From JALORV01 sp035429805 (GTDB lineage Bacteria; Pseudomonadota; Gammaproteobacteria; Burkholderiales; Burkholderiaceae_F): a stretch of DNA of 64,000 nt. Positions 7,629-16,008 of this stretch are shown here, piece by piece. The notes beneath the pieces were generated by a model. The model ran no database searches and was not told the origin of the DNA. It saw only the letters and a list, made by a program, of their open reading frames with translations. Positions within the stretch are counted from its first letter, which is position 1. Each line of letters begins with the position of its first letter. The stretch spans positions 1-64,000 of the forward strand of contig DAOMFL010000009.1 in NCBI GenBank assembly GCA_035429805.1, in the 5' to 3' direction. The position numbers and the translations under genes were made by a program.

Positions 7629-7931
7629 TTACGGGTGCATCCACTCGTTCGCACTGGCGACGACGATCTCATCGACATCGCTGCTCTCGGCCACGCGCTG
7701 ATCGTAATCGTTTGGCAGATCGAGCGGCGCCACCGGAACGTACACGGTCTCCGGGCCATAGTAGTCATTCGGCAGGTCCAGCGCTGCGACCGCGATCTCC
7801 AGGGTCGGACTCAGTTGAATATCGCCTGCGCCGTCACCGTCGAAGCTCGAGCAACCGGCCGCAAGGGCCACGCAGCCAATGGCGACAGTGAAAAGCGCAC
7901 GACGCGCATGCAGCTTTGAAACGAAGTTCAT
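7629..7931 (-). CDS. Small lipoprotein with internal duplicated motif
   Basis: A 100-residue protein with a lipoprotein signal peptide (MNFVSKLHARRALFTVAIGC, lipobox LAAGC at ~23-27). The mature part is acidic and contains two copies of a short unit, ALDLPNDYYGPETVYVP and PLDLPNDYDQRVAES, i.e. an internal duplication around LDLPNDY. AGGAG lies 7 bp before the ATG. No family is recognised. It sits between the two-component operon and the DegP-like gene, with CTTAAG-type boxes at 8126 and 8196 in its upstream region, so it may belong to the same regulon as the protease. Confidence 0.72.
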   Translation of the reverse strand: MNFVSKLHARRALFTVAIGCVALAAGCSSFDGDGAGDIQLSPTLEIAVAALDLPNDYYGPETVYVPVAPLDLPNDYDQRVAESSDVDEIVVASANEWMHP

Positions 7932-8125
7932 GCTGATCTCCTTGATCGGCCGCGGCGATGCGCCGCGAAATCGGGCTCCAGTGAGAGATTCATCGATCTC
8001 CCGGTCATCGACGCGTCGCGTCGACTTGCGGGCACATTAGGCAGGCGTTCGGATCGGCGCGACGCAGAAACCTGCAGCCCGCTTCCGGCAGTTGCCGCAC
8101 TTCGCGTGCCGAATGTTCACGCCGC

Positions 8126-8142
8126 GTTAAGTCCGGCTTAAG
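8126..8142. promoter_or_regulatory. Second PmrA/QseB-type box
   Basis: GTTAAG (8126-8131), five bases, CTTAAG (8137-8142): one mismatch from the perfect repeat at 7476. CTTAAG is self-complementary, so the direction is ambiguous. The site lies between the divergent lipoprotein gene (start 7931) and the protease gene (start 8258). Confidence 0.55.
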
Positions 8143-8195
8143 CCTCGCGGTCATCCATGCCGGCTTTCATGCCGCTCGTCCGCATGCGCGGCGCC

Positions 8196-8228
8196 CTTAA
8201 GCCAAAACTAAGTCGCGCTGCACACATT
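8196..8228 (+). promoter_or_regulatory. Third PmrA/QseB-type box upstream of the protease gene
   Basis: CTTAAG (8196-8201), five bases, ACTAAG (8207-8212), about 46 bp upstream of the protease start codon. CACATT (8223-8228) lies ten bases after the box, where a -10 would be expected, but it matches the consensus poorly. Same repeat spacing as the other two sites. Confidence 0.5.
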
Positions 8229-8257
8229 CCTCCCGTTCAACCATGGGAGTCCGAAGC

Positions 8258-9706
8258 ATGCATAGCAAGCAACTCGTCAAGCCGACGCTGATCGCCGCCG
8301 CGGTGGCGGCGGCCTTCGTCATCGGCCAGCGCAGCCACGGCCTGTCCGAGGCCACAGCTGCCGCGCCGGTTGCCGCGCCGATAACCCAGGCCGCCACTCC
8401 GCGTTCCGCGCTGCCGGACTTCAGCGCGCTCGTGGACGCCAACGGTGCCGCGGTCGTGAATATCGCGGTCACCAAGCGCGCGACGATGGCGCCGACGCAG
8501 TTCGACGAAGACGGCCCGATGGGCGACATGCTGCGGCGCTTCGGCGTGCCCACGCCGGAAGGCAGGTCGCAGGGGCGGGAAGGACACGGTGTCGGCTCCG
8601 GCTTCATCGTGGCCTCCGAAGGCACGATCCTGACCAACGCGCACGTCGTCGACGGCGCGAGCGAACTCATCGTGCGCCTGGCTGACCAGCGCGAGTTCAA
8701 GGGCAAGGTGCTCGGCGCCGACAAGCTCACCGACGTCGCGGTCGTGAAGATCGACGCGAAGGACCTGCCGACGGTGAAGACCGGCGATCCGGCGAAGCTC
8801 AAGGTCGGCGAATGGGTCGCAGCGATCGGCTCACCGTTCGGACTGGAGAACAGCGTGACGGCCGGCATCGTGTCGGCGAAGTCGCGTGCGCTGCCGCAGG
8901 AGACGCTGGTGCCGTTCATCCAGACCGACGTCGCGGTGAATCCGGGCAACTCGGGTGGACCGCTCTTCAACATGGCCGGCGAGGTCGTCGGCATCAATTC
9001 GCAGATCTTTTCCACCAGCGGCGGCTACATGGGCCTGTCGTTCGCGATTCCGATCGACCTTGCGCTGAAGGTGAAGGACGATCTCGTCGCGCACGGCAAG
9101 GTGACGCGCGGCCGCATCGGCGTCGGCATCCAGCCGATGGACGCCGCGCTCGCCGAAAGCTTCGGACTCGACCGGGCGCGCGGCGCTCTCGTGAGCCGCG
9201 TCGAACCGAATTCGCCGGCTGCAAAGGCAGGGCTGAAAGAGGGCGACGTCATCGTCGAGTTCAACGGCAAGCCGATCGGAAAGTCCAACGACCTGCCGGC
9301 CGCGGTGGCCCAGGTCAGCCCCGGTACGAAGGCGCCGCTCAAGGTCTGGCGCAACAAGTCGGAGACCACACTCGATGTGACCGTCGGCGAGCTGCCGAAC
9401 GAGCGCGTCGCGCAGGCTCCGGCCGATGCGGCGAAGCCGCGAGGCAAGCTCGGAGTCGCGGTGCGTCCCCTGACCCCCGAAGAAGCCCGCGAATTGCAGT
9501 CCGAGGGCGGCCTGGTGGTGCGGGAATCGAGCGGGCCAGCCGCGAGAGCAGGCCTGCGCGCCGGCGATGTCATCGTCGCGGTCAATGGCCAGCCGACGCG
9601 CAGTGTCGACGAGTTGCGCAAGCTGGTCGGCGAAGCGAAGGGCAAGCTCGCGGTGCTGGTCGAGCGCCAGGGCCAGCGCGTGTTCGTGCCCGTCGACATA
9701 GGCTAA
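8258..9706 (+). CDS. Periplasmic serine protease, DegP/DegQ/MucD (HtrA) family
   Basis: A trypsin-like envelope protease-chaperone that degrades or refolds misfolded periplasmic proteins. From the preferred ATG at 8258 (GGGAG 8 bp upstream; an ATG at 8243 is also in frame) the product has 482 residues. It has a hydrophobic N-terminus (LIAAAVAAAFVIG), then the protease domain with His in NAHVVDG, Asp in LTDVAVVKID and nucleophile in VNPGNSGGPLFN. Two PDZ domains follow (RGRIGVGIQPMD..., PRGKLGVAVRPLT...), the full HtrA arrangement. Its promoter region carries two CTTAAG-type boxes, suggesting control by the adjacent two-component system. An unusual hairpin without T-run follows the stop. Confidence 0.95.
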   Translation: MHSKQLVKPTLIAAAVAAAFVIGQRSHGLSEATAAAPVAAPITQAATPRSALPDFSALVDANGAAVVNIAVTKRATMAPTQFDEDGPMGDMLRRFGVPTPEGRSQGREGHGVGSGFIVASEGTILTNAHVVDGASELIVRLADQREFKGKVLGADKLTDVAVVKIDAKDLPTVKTGDPAKLKVGEWVAAIGSPFGLENSVTAGIVSAKSRALPQETLVPFIQTDVAVNPGNSGGPLFNMAGEVVGINSQIFSTSGGYMGLSFAIPIDLALKVKDDLVAHGKVTRGRIGVGIQPMDAALAESFGLDRARGALVSRVEPNSPAAKAGLKEGDVIVEFNGKPIGKSNDLPAAVAQVSPGTKAPLKVWRNKSETTLDVTVGELPNERVAQAPADAAKPRGKLGVAVRPLTPEEARELQSEGGLVVRESSGPAARAGLRAGDVIVAVNGQPTRSVDELRKLVGEAKGKLAVLVERQGQRVFVPVDIG

Positions 9707-9720
9707 CGCTCCTCGTGTAC

Positions 9721-9743
9721 GCGACGCGGCGGCGCCGCGTCGC
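9721..9743 (+). terminator. GC-rich hairpin after the protease gene, no T-run
   Basis: Perfect 10-bp stem GCGACGCGGC / GCCGCGTCGC with a GGC loop, 15 bp after the protease stop codon. It lacks a T-tract, so it would be a weak or factor-dependent terminator, or simply an mRNA 3'-end stabiliser. Confidence 0.4.
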
Positions 9744-9790
9744 ACGTGCACTCGTCGCGGCACGCACGCTGCGCGTGCGCTCAAGACCGG

Positions 9791-10110
9791 TCAGTCGGCT
9801 GCGCTCCGGAGCGGCCGCGCGCTCCGCCGAGGGATAAAGGCACGGCACTCCCCAGCCCCTCGCCGGGCGAGGGGTGGTTTGCTCTCCACCCCGGCCCGCC
9901 TTTCCGGGAGAGGCGGGTGCAGACAACGAGTAGAGGCGGGCACTTGAGCCCGACGCGCTTCTGAACCGCTCGTTGTGGTCCCTTTCCCTCGCGGAGGGAA
10001 AGGGTGCAGGGATAGGGAGCCCATCTCCTCCCTCTCGGAGGGAGGCCGGGTGGGAGTCGTGCCTTGATGATCGGCGAAGCGCGCGGCCGCTCCGGAGCGC
10101 AGCCGACTGA
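9791..10110. repeat. Non-coding MITE-like element with long terminal inverted repeats
   Basis: Positions 9791-9821 and 10080-10110 are perfect 31-bp inverted repeats (ends TCAGTCGGCTGCGCTCCGGA...). The symmetry continues imperfectly inward for roughly another 30-35 bp on each side (e.g. AAGGCACG blocks). The interior has three further local palindromes (CCCCTCGCCGGGCGAGGGG, CCCTTTCCCTCGCGGAGGGAAAGGG-type, and CTCCCTCTCGGAGGGAG). No plausible gene is present. A partial copy of the end sequence (CGCTTCCGCCGAGGGTGCACG) follows at ~10130-10155, and GCGATCGC-rich palindromes fill the rest up to 10192. It looks like a non-autonomous mobile or REP/MITE-type element. Confidence 0.6.
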
Positions 10111-10192
10111 TACCAAGTGCGAGCACAGCGAGCGCTTCCGCCGAGGGTGCACGTGCGATCGCGCAGCGATCGCGTACACCCGAGGCGCGCCG

Positions 10193-10648
10193 CTAATTCG
10201 TCGGTTTCCAGCCGGGCGAATGAGCCAGCCGGCTGCCGACGCGATCGGTGCAGGCGCAGCAGGGCAGCGGCGGCGGAGGGCAGACATTCCTGCAGGTGCA
10301 CTGCGCGCCCTCGCCCGTCGCGAAGGTCTGCTCGCCCGGACGCATGGGCGCGCGCGACAGCGCCCGGCTGATCGCCTGCTCCGGCGTATCGGTCCGCTCG
10401 GCGTCGCCTTCGATGATCACGCGGTCGAGCTCGACCGCCGCACGATCCGCGCGCCGGGCCTCGATGCGCCGCGCCGCCTCGCGTTTGCCACGGTCGGCCG
10501 CGGCAGGCTCCGGCTTCTCGCACTTGACGATGACGACCGACCCGCACTCCGGCGGTGGCGGCGGAACGCCGAGATTCTGGGCGCGCGCGTCGGACATGGC
10601 ACCCATCAGGCAGGAGAGTGCGAGGACCGCGTATGCCAAGGCGCGCAT
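10193..10648 (-). CDS. Secreted Cys- and Pro-rich protein of unknown function
   Basis: A 151-residue protein with a clear signal peptide (MRALAYAVLALSCLMGAMSD, cut near ARAQ). A PPPPPECG segment, a charged Arg/Glu-rich middle (about residues 45-90) and a C-terminal cysteine cluster follow (CTCRNVCPPPPLPCCAC, seven-residue-scale spacing, six Cys). The cluster could bind metal or form disulfides. Its ATG overlaps the TGA of the SRAP gene upstream (TGATG), so translation is probably coupled. No family is recognised. Confidence 0.65.
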   Translation of the reverse strand: MRALAYAVLALSCLMGAMSDARAQNLGVPPPPPECGSVVIVKCEKPEPAAADRGKREAARRIEARRADRAAVELDRVIIEGDAERTDTPEQAISRALSRAPMRPGEQTFATGEGAQCTCRNVCPPPPLPCCACTDRVGSRLAHSPGWKPTN

Positions 10649-11250
10649 CACGTCTTCTCGATCAGCAGTTCTTCGTCGGCGAACGGGACCAGAAGCGCCT
10701 TTGAGTCCGCGCCGGAATCGAGCCAGCGCGCGTAGTCCGGCGCGCCGACGATGACCGGCATGCGATCGTGCAGCGGCGCGATGACAGTGTTCGCACTCGT
10801 CGTGATGATCGTGTAGGTCTCGATACCCTGCTGCGTGGCCGGGTCTCGCCACCACTCCCAAAGCCCCGCCAGCGCAAACAGCGGCTCGTCCTTCAGGCGG
10901 ATGCGCCACTTGATCCTGTGGCCCTTCTCGCCGCTCCATTCGAAGAACGCGTTGAGCGGCACCAGGCAGTGCCGTTTGGCATAAGCCCCGCGGAACGAAG
11001 GCGTCGTCGCGACGCCCTCGGCGCGCGCATTGATGCAGCGGCTGCCGAACTTGAGGTCCTTCGCCCACGACGGCACGAGACCCCAGCGCGCCAGCACGCA
11101 TTCACGCTCGCCGCCGCGGTCAAGCCGCACGATCGGCTTCATCTCCGTCGGCCGCACATCCGGGCTCAGGAAGAAGTCAGGCACGCTCGGCACACGGAAC
11201 TGCGCCTTGATCGCCGCCGGATTCTGCGAAAGGTCGTAGCGACCGCACAT
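10648..11250 (-). CDS. SRAP-domain protein (YedK/HMCES family)
   Basis: A 200-residue protein spanning the whole SRAP domain. Family members covalently trap abasic sites in single-stranded DNA through the N-terminal cysteine. The MCGRY start supplies Cys2, NARAEG carries the conserved Asn, AFFEW the conserved Glu and PLHDRMPVI the conserved His, so all known catalytic or binding residues are present. The length equals that of stand-alone bacterial YedK. The stop codon overlaps the start of the secreted Cys-rich gene. The pairing of a DNA-repair protein with a secreted protein is unexpected and may be only a transcriptional accident. Confidence 0.95.
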   Translation of the reverse strand: MCGRYDLSQNPAAIKAQFRVPSVPDFFLSPDVRPTEMKPIVRLDRGGERECVLARWGLVPSWAKDLKFGSRCINARAEGVATTPSFRGAYAKRHCLVPLNAFFEWSGEKGHRIKWRIRLKDEPLFALAGLWEWWRDPATQQGIETYTIITTSANTVIAPLHDRMPVIVGAPDYARWLDSGADSKALLVPFADEELLIEKT

Positions 11251-11271
11251 CGCGCCGGCTCCCGGGCCGAA

Positions 11272-12192
11272 TCAGCCGAGGCGTTCGTAGACGAGATGCG
11301 CAAGCGCCACGTCCTCGAGGCCGATGCCGACGGATTTGTAGACGACGATGTCGCCCGGGCGACGGTCGTACGGCGTGCCCCCGACCAGCAGCTTGCCAAG
11401 CTCAGTGACGCGCGTCGGGTCGATCGTTCCGGGCGCCGCGCGCACGAACTCGCCCGCCTCCGCCTGCGCGGCCGGCAGCCACTCGACGACGATCAGGTCC
11501 GCGCGAGCGAGCAGCGCGTCGTCGAGTTCGCGTGCCGCGGGCTTGCTCGAACCGACGGCGGCAATGAAGGCCCCACGCTTCACGCGCGTGCCGTCGAACA
11601 GCGGCTCGGTGGCGCGGGTCGCGGTGACGATGACGTCGCCTTCGCCTGCTGCGGTCGCAGCGTCCACCGCGCTCGCCGCGATGCCGAACTCCGTCTGCAC
11701 CCAGTTCGCGAACTCCGGCGCGCTGGCGCGCCCGGCCACCAGCACGCGCTGGAACGCGCGCGTCAGCAAAAAGGCTTCCGCGTGGGCACGCGCCTGCACC
11801 CCGGTGCCGAAGATCGCGAGTGTCGCCGCATCCTGCGTGGCGAGCCGCTGCATCGCCACCGCGCTGGCCGCCGCGGTGCGGTACCTCGTGATCTCGTTGG
11901 CCTCGATCGTCGCCAGCGCTTCGCCGGTGATCGCGGAGAACAGCACGATGACGAAATTGAACTGGCCTCTGACCGTCGAATAGACCTTCGCGCCACAGAC
12001 GCCGGCGGCGGGCAGCGCGGCCCCCATCATGGCGATCGTCATGGCCTGTCCGGCGCGTTCCGCGCTCGCGCGCACGCGCGGCGCAACACTGCCGGCGCCG
12101 TTGCCGAACTGCTCGAAGGCCGCCGCGAGAGCGGCCACCGCGTCGCGCATCGTGATGACTTCGGCGACGTCGGCGTCTGTGATGAGCCGCAT
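11272..12192 (-). CDS. Ornithine cyclodeaminase / mu-crystallin family dehydrogenase
   Basis: A 306-residue NAD(P)-dependent enzyme. The N-terminal substrate domain includes MMGAALPAAGVCGAKVYSTV and EANEITRYRTAAASAVA (the conserved R-T-AA stretch). The Rossmann fold begins at LAIFGTGVQARAHAEAFLL (~124-142), and VGSSKPAARELD is the usual late motif. The family includes ornithine cyclodeaminase, alanine dehydrogenase and 1-pyrroline-2-carboxylate/ketimine reductases; the substrate cannot be settled by eye. It is the last gene of a minus-strand unit with a TAXI TRAP transporter, aminotransferase and D-amino-acid dehydrogenase, so an amino-acid or imino-acid substrate taken up by that system is likely. 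Confidence 0.88.
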   Translation of the reverse strand: MRLITDADVAEVITMRDAVAALAAAFEQFGNGAGSVAPRVRASAERAGQAMTIAMMGAALPAAGVCGAKVYSTVRGQFNFVIVLFSAITGEALATIEANEITRYRTAAASAVAMQRLATQDAATLAIFGTGVQARAHAEAFLLTRAFQRVLVAGRASAPEFANWVQTEFGIAASAVDAATAAGEGDVIVTATRATEPLFDGTRVKRGAFIAAVGSSKPAARELDDALLARADLIVVEWLPAAQAEAGEFVRAAPGTIDPTRVTELGKLLVGGTPYDRRPGDIVVYKSVGIGLEDVALAHLVYERLG

Positions 12193-12201
12193 GCTTCCCT
12201 C

Positions 12202-14856
12202 TTAGGCCGCGGCCGGCGCAGGCTGCGCGCGCTTCATCCGCAGCCCCTGCGTGAACCACACGAGGCCGATCATCAGCAGTGCCGGCAGATAGAACCAGTG
12301 CGGCGACGGCCGGCCACTCGGCACCAGCACCGCAGCGACCTCGAAACCCTGCTCGAAGCCGGACTTGCGGGCGGCGCTGCCGAAGCGGACGTTCGTCACG
12401 GTGGCCCGGTCGCCGAGCAACGACAGGTTCAGACCGGCTTCCTGCACGCGGCGGCGGCCGTCGGCGGCGGTGCCGTCGCCCTTCTCGCCGAGCTGCACCG
12501 CGACGGTCTTGCGCAGTTCGTCGCCCTCGAGATTGGTCCCGGCGATCTGCAGGACCAGCCGCTCGCGGCTCGGCAGCGCACCGGCGACCTCGAAGAGCTT
12601 CGCGGGCGACTCGCTCCGGTATTCGGGCGTGAGTTCGTCCATGAAGAAGTCGGGGCGGTACAGCGTGAACACGGCGAGCAGCAGGATCAGGGTCTCCCAC
12701 CAGCGCGTCTTCACGCGGAACCAGCCCATCGTCACGGCAGCGAATATCAGCGAGGCCACGAGGCTCATGGAAACGACCGAAACGAACTGGAACCAGCCGG
12801 TGACATCGATCATCAGCAGCTGCGGGTTGTAGATCCAGATGAACGGCAGGATCAGCGTGCGCATCGCGTAGGTGAAACCCTGGACGCCGGTGGCGATCGG
12901 GTCCTCGCCCGAGATCGCGGCCGCGGCGAACGTGGCGAGGCCGACCGGCGGCGTGATGTCGGCCATGATCCCGTAGTAGAAGACGAAGAGGTGCACGGCA
13001 ATCAGCGGGATCACGAGGCCCGAGCGTGCGCCGAGTTCGACGATTACCGGCGCGAGCAGTGTCGCGACCAGGATGTAGCTCGCCGTCGTCGGCACGCCGA
13101 GGCCGAGGACCAGGCAGACGAGCGCGGTGAAGAGCAGCATCACCACGACATTGCCCGAGGAGACGAACTCGACGAAGTCCGTCATGCGCAGTCCGAGGCC
13201 GGTGAGTGTGATCGCGCCAACGATGATGCCCGCGCATCCTGTCGCGATCGCGATACCGATCATGTTGCGCGCACCGTCACTCAGACCGAGCACGGTTTCC
13301 CGCATGCCGGCCATGAACGGCTCGCGCAGGTCCCGCCCGCCGCGAAACAGGCCGATCAGCACGCGCTGGCTCAGCATCAGTCCGATCAGCGTGATGACCG
13401 CGTAAAAGGCGGCCAGGCTCGGCGACAGGTCGTCGACCATCAGGCACCAGATCAGCACGCCAACGGGAATCAGGAAGTGCAGGCCGGCCTTCACCGTGGC
13501 CCACATCTCCGGCTGCACCGGGTTGTCGACGTCGATGTCCGGCGGCATGTCCGGCACGCGCGCCACGACCCTGCACGCGTAGACATACATCCCTGCGACA
13601 CCGAGCGCGATCACCCAGGGCGCTCCCGCTCCGAACAGCGCCTTGGCGCCGACGATCCCGTAGTAGAGCGCACCGCAAACGGCGACCGTTCCCGACAGGC
13701 CCAGGCCCCAGCGCACGAGTCTCTGGGTGAGCGGCCGTGCGGTGCCCTTGACCATCGGCTCCATGCCGAGCTTCACGGCCTCGAGGTGCACGATGTAGAA
13801 GAGCGCGATGTACGACAGGATCGCCGGCAGGAACGCGTGCTTGATGATCTCCGAGTACGGAATGCCGACGTACTCGACCATAAGAAACGCGGCCGCGCCC
13901 ATGACCGGCGGCATGATCTGGCCATCGACTGACGACATCGTCTCGATCGCGCCGGCCTTGACGCCTCCGTAGCCTGCCTTCTTCATCAGCGGGATCGTGA
14001 AGATGCCGCCGGACACTACGTTGCTGACTGACGAGCCGGAAATGAGGCCGTTCAGCGCCGACGACACGACGGACACCTTCGCGGGCCCGCCGCGCAGGTG
14101 ACCGAGCAGCGCGAATGACAACTGCATCATGTAGTTGCCCGCGCCGGCGCGGTCGAGCAGCGCGCCAAACAGCACGTACACGAAGATGAAGCTCACCGAG
14201 ACGCCGAGCGCGATGCCGTAGACACCCTCGGTGAGGAGCCACATGTGGCTGATGACGCGCGGGATCGACCCGCCCTTGTGCGCCACCACGTCGGGCATCA
14301 GCGGCCCGGCGAAGATGTACACGAGGAACACCATGGCCAGCAGCGCCATCGGCAGGCCCACCGCGCGGCGGGTCGCTTCGAGCAGCAGCAGCAGGCCGAC
14401 CACGCCGGTGGCGATGTCGAGCGGCGTCGGCTGGTTCGGACGCAGCGCGAGTTCCTTGTAGAACCAGAAGAGATATCCGCCGGCAAATGCGCCGAGCAAC
14501 GCAAGTGCCCAGTCGAGCGGCGGGATGCGGTCGCGCGGCGAGCGCTTGAAGGCCGGAAAGGCCAGGTACCCGAGGAACAGGCCGAAGGCGAGATGGATCG
14601 CGCGCGCCTGAGTGTCGTTGAAGACGCCCCAGCCCAGGCTGAATGGCAACGGCGACGCATACCAGAGCTGGGCCAGCGACCAGAATACTGCGACGCAGGC
14701 GATCAGCAGCGCAGGCCAGCCCCGCGGCGTGCGGCCGCCGGTGTCGGCCTCCGCCACGAGCTGCTTGACCCTGGCGTTCTCGTCGAGCTGCGGCTCCGCG
14801 GTCGGTGCCAGCTCCTCCTCGAGCTTTTCGAGTATCTCGAGCTTGTTCTTTTCCAC
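12202..14856 (-). CDS. Fused TRAP transporter permease (4TM/12TM) with C-terminal DUF3394
   Basis: An 884-residue polytopic inner-membrane protein in which the small (DctQ-like) and large (DctM-like) TRAP subunits are one chain, typical for TAXI systems. Start at GTG 14856: GGGAGG lies 6 bp before it and MEKNKLEILEKLEEEL follows. A hydrophilic leader precedes about 17 membrane helices. Signature stretches are SGSSVSNVVSGGIFTIPLMKK, EYVGIPYSEI, GVPTTASYILVATLLAPV and YYGIMADITPPVGLA. Residues ~690-850 form a soluble segment between the last helices (DUF3394). It imports its ligand using the ion gradient together with the binding protein encoded 76 bp upstream. A stem-loop separates the two genes. 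Confidence 0.93.
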   Translation of the reverse strand: MEKNKLEILEKLEEELAPTAEPQLDENARVKQLVAEADTGGRTPRGWPALLIACVAVFWSLAQLWYASPLPFSLGWGVFNDTQARAIHLAFGLFLGYLAFPAFKRSPRDRIPPLDWALALLGAFAGGYLFWFYKELALRPNQPTPLDIATGVVGLLLLLEATRRAVGLPMALLAMVFLVYIFAGPLMPDVVAHKGGSIPRVISHMWLLTEGVYGIALGVSVSFIFVYVLFGALLDRAGAGNYMMQLSFALLGHLRGGPAKVSVVSSALNGLISGSSVSNVVSGGIFTIPLMKKAGYGGVKAGAIETMSSVDGQIMPPVMGAAAFLMVEYVGIPYSEIIKHAFLPAILSYIALFYIVHLEAVKLGMEPMVKGTARPLTQRLVRWGLGLSGTVAVCGALYYGIVGAKALFGAGAPWVIALGVAGMYVYACRVVARVPDMPPDIDVDNPVQPEMWATVKAGLHFLIPVGVLIWCLMVDDLSPSLAAFYAVITLIGLMLSQRVLIGLFRGGRDLREPFMAGMRETVLGLSDGARNMIGIAIATGCAGIIVGAITLTGLGLRMTDFVEFVSSGNVVVMLLFTALVCLVLGLGVPTTASYILVATLLAPVIVELGARSGLVIPLIAVHLFVFYYGIMADITPPVGLATFAAAAISGEDPIATGVQGFTYAMRTLILPFIWIYNPQLLMIDVTGWFQFVSVVSMSLVASLIFAAVTMGWFRVKTRWWETLILLLAVFTLYRPDFFMDELTPEYRSESPAKLFEVAGALPSRERLVLQIAGTNLEGDELRKTVAVQLGEKGDGTAADGRRRVQEAGLNLSLLGDRATVTNVRFGSAARKSGFEQGFEVAAVLVPSGRPSPHWFYLPALLMIGLVWFTQGLRMKRAQPAPAAA

Positions 14857-14877
14857 CCACTGCCTCCCGAAACGAAG

Positions 14878-14899
14878 ACGGGCGGCCGCAGCCGCCCGT
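14878..14899 (-). promoter_or_regulatory. Intra-operon stem-loop between TAXI binding protein and permease genes
   Basis: Perfect 9-bp stem (ACGGGCGGC with GCCGCCCGT) around a four-base loop, with no T-run. Such hairpins between binding-protein and permease genes commonly protect the upstream mRNA and reduce downstream expression; that role here is inferred from position. Confidence 0.55.
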
Positions 14900-14931
14900 C
14901 GCACTCTACGCGCAGTCCGCGCAGGTCGCGC

Positions 14932-15915
14932 TTACTTGATCCAGCCCTTTTCCTTGTAGTACCTGACCGCGCCTTCGTGCAGCGGTGCGGACAGACCATT
15001 TTTGACCATGTCCTCCGGCTTCAGGTTGGCAAGCGCCGGATGCAGCTTCTTGAACTCGTCGAGGTTGTCGAACACGGTCTTGACGATGACATAGACGACA
15101 TCGGCCGGCACCTTGGCCGAACTGACCACCGTGGCCTGTACGCCGTAGGTCGTGGTCACCTGCGGATTGTTCGGATACATGCCGCCCGGGATCGTCGCGA
15201 CCGCGTAGTACGGCTTCTCCTTGACGAGCTTGTCGACGGCCGGACCGGTCAGCGACACGAGCTTCGCGCCACAGATCGTCGTCGGGTCCTGGATGTTCGC
15301 CGACGGATGGCCGACCGCATAGAAGAAGCCATCGATCTTGCCATCGCACAGTGCCGGGCCATGCTCGTCCGGCCGCAACTCGGACGCGAGCCCGAAATCG
15401 CTCATCTTCCAGCCCATCGCCGCGAGCAGCTCCTGCATCGACGACAGCGTGCCGGAACCCGGATTGCCGACGTTGAAGCGCTTGCCCTTGAAGTCCTCGA
15501 ACTTCGTGATGTTGGCTTCCTTGCGCGCCACCACGGTAAAGGGCTCGGGATGCAGCGCGAACACCGCGCGCAGGTCGCCGTAGGCGCCATCCTTCTGGAA
15601 CTGCCCCTGGCCCTTGGTCGCGTTGAACTGCACGTCCGACTGCGCCACGCCGAACTCGATCTCGCCCGACTTCAGCAGGTTGACGTTGGCCACCGAGCCG
15701 CCGGTCGACTCGACCGAGCAGCGCAGGCCGTGCTTGGCGCGGTCGCGGTTGACGAGGCGGCAGATGGCGCCGCCGGCCGGGTAGTACACGCCGGTGACGC
15801 CGCCGGTGCCGATCGTGATGAAGCGCTGAGTCTGCTGGGCGCTAGCGGGCGCGGCGGCCATGGCCACGAAGGCCGTCGCGAACGCCGCCGCGCACATCGA
15901 AATCCTGAATTTCAT
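14932..15915 (-). CDS. TAXI-family TRAP transporter substrate-binding protein
   Basis: A 327-residue periplasmic binding protein with a signal peptide (MKFRISMCAAAFATAFVAMA, cut after ASA). TIGTGGVTGVYYPAGGAICR (residues ~33-52) is the TAXI (TRAP-associated extracytoplasmic immunogenic) signature. SVESTGGSVANVNLLKSGE and FNVGNPGSGT are also typical. It delivers ligand to the fused permease. TAXI ligands include glutamate-like and other amino or carboxylic acids; the adjacent aminotransferase and D-amino-acid dehydrogenase suggest an amino acid. GGAG lies 9 bp upstream of the ATG. A 14-bp palindrome (CCGGGTTAACCCGG, 15986-15999) sits between it and the aminotransferase. Confidence 0.93.
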   Translation of the reverse strand: MKFRISMCAAAFATAFVAMAAAPASAQQTQRFITIGTGGVTGVYYPAGGAICRLVNRDRAKHGLRCSVESTGGSVANVNLLKSGEIEFGVAQSDVQFNATKGQGQFQKDGAYGDLRAVFALHPEPFTVVARKEANITKFEDFKGKRFNVGNPGSGTLSSMQELLAAMGWKMSDFGLASELRPDEHGPALCDGKIDGFFYAVGHPSANIQDPTTICGAKLVSLTGPAVDKLVKEKPYYAVATIPGGMYPNNPQVTTTYGVQATVVSSAKVPADVVYVIVKTVFDNLDEFKKLHPALANLKPEDMVKNGLSAPLHEGAVRYYKEKGWIK

Positions 15916-16008
15916 TTTTTGAGTCTCCGGTTACTCCCTTGGGGAACCGACACCTTAGCGCCCGGCCTGAGGCGGTGCAAGGCGACCGGGTTAACCCGGG
16001 TGAGCGGG

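Noticed and set aside
7516..7701. Small plus-strand frame (61 codons) after the PmrA-type box
   Set aside because: It reads through a strong terminator and has no ribosome-binding site; a non-coding RNA is more likely if anything is made.
9582..10547. Several open frames across the inverted-repeat element
   Set aside because: They are palindrome-derived, low complexity, and change frame within the repeats; no domain is seen.
10768..13932. Very long plus-strand open frame (over 1000 codons)
   Set aside because: It lies opposite the SRAP, cyclodeaminase and TRAP permease genes. It has an extreme Arg/His/Asp/Gln composition and no domain, the typical high-GC antisense shadow.
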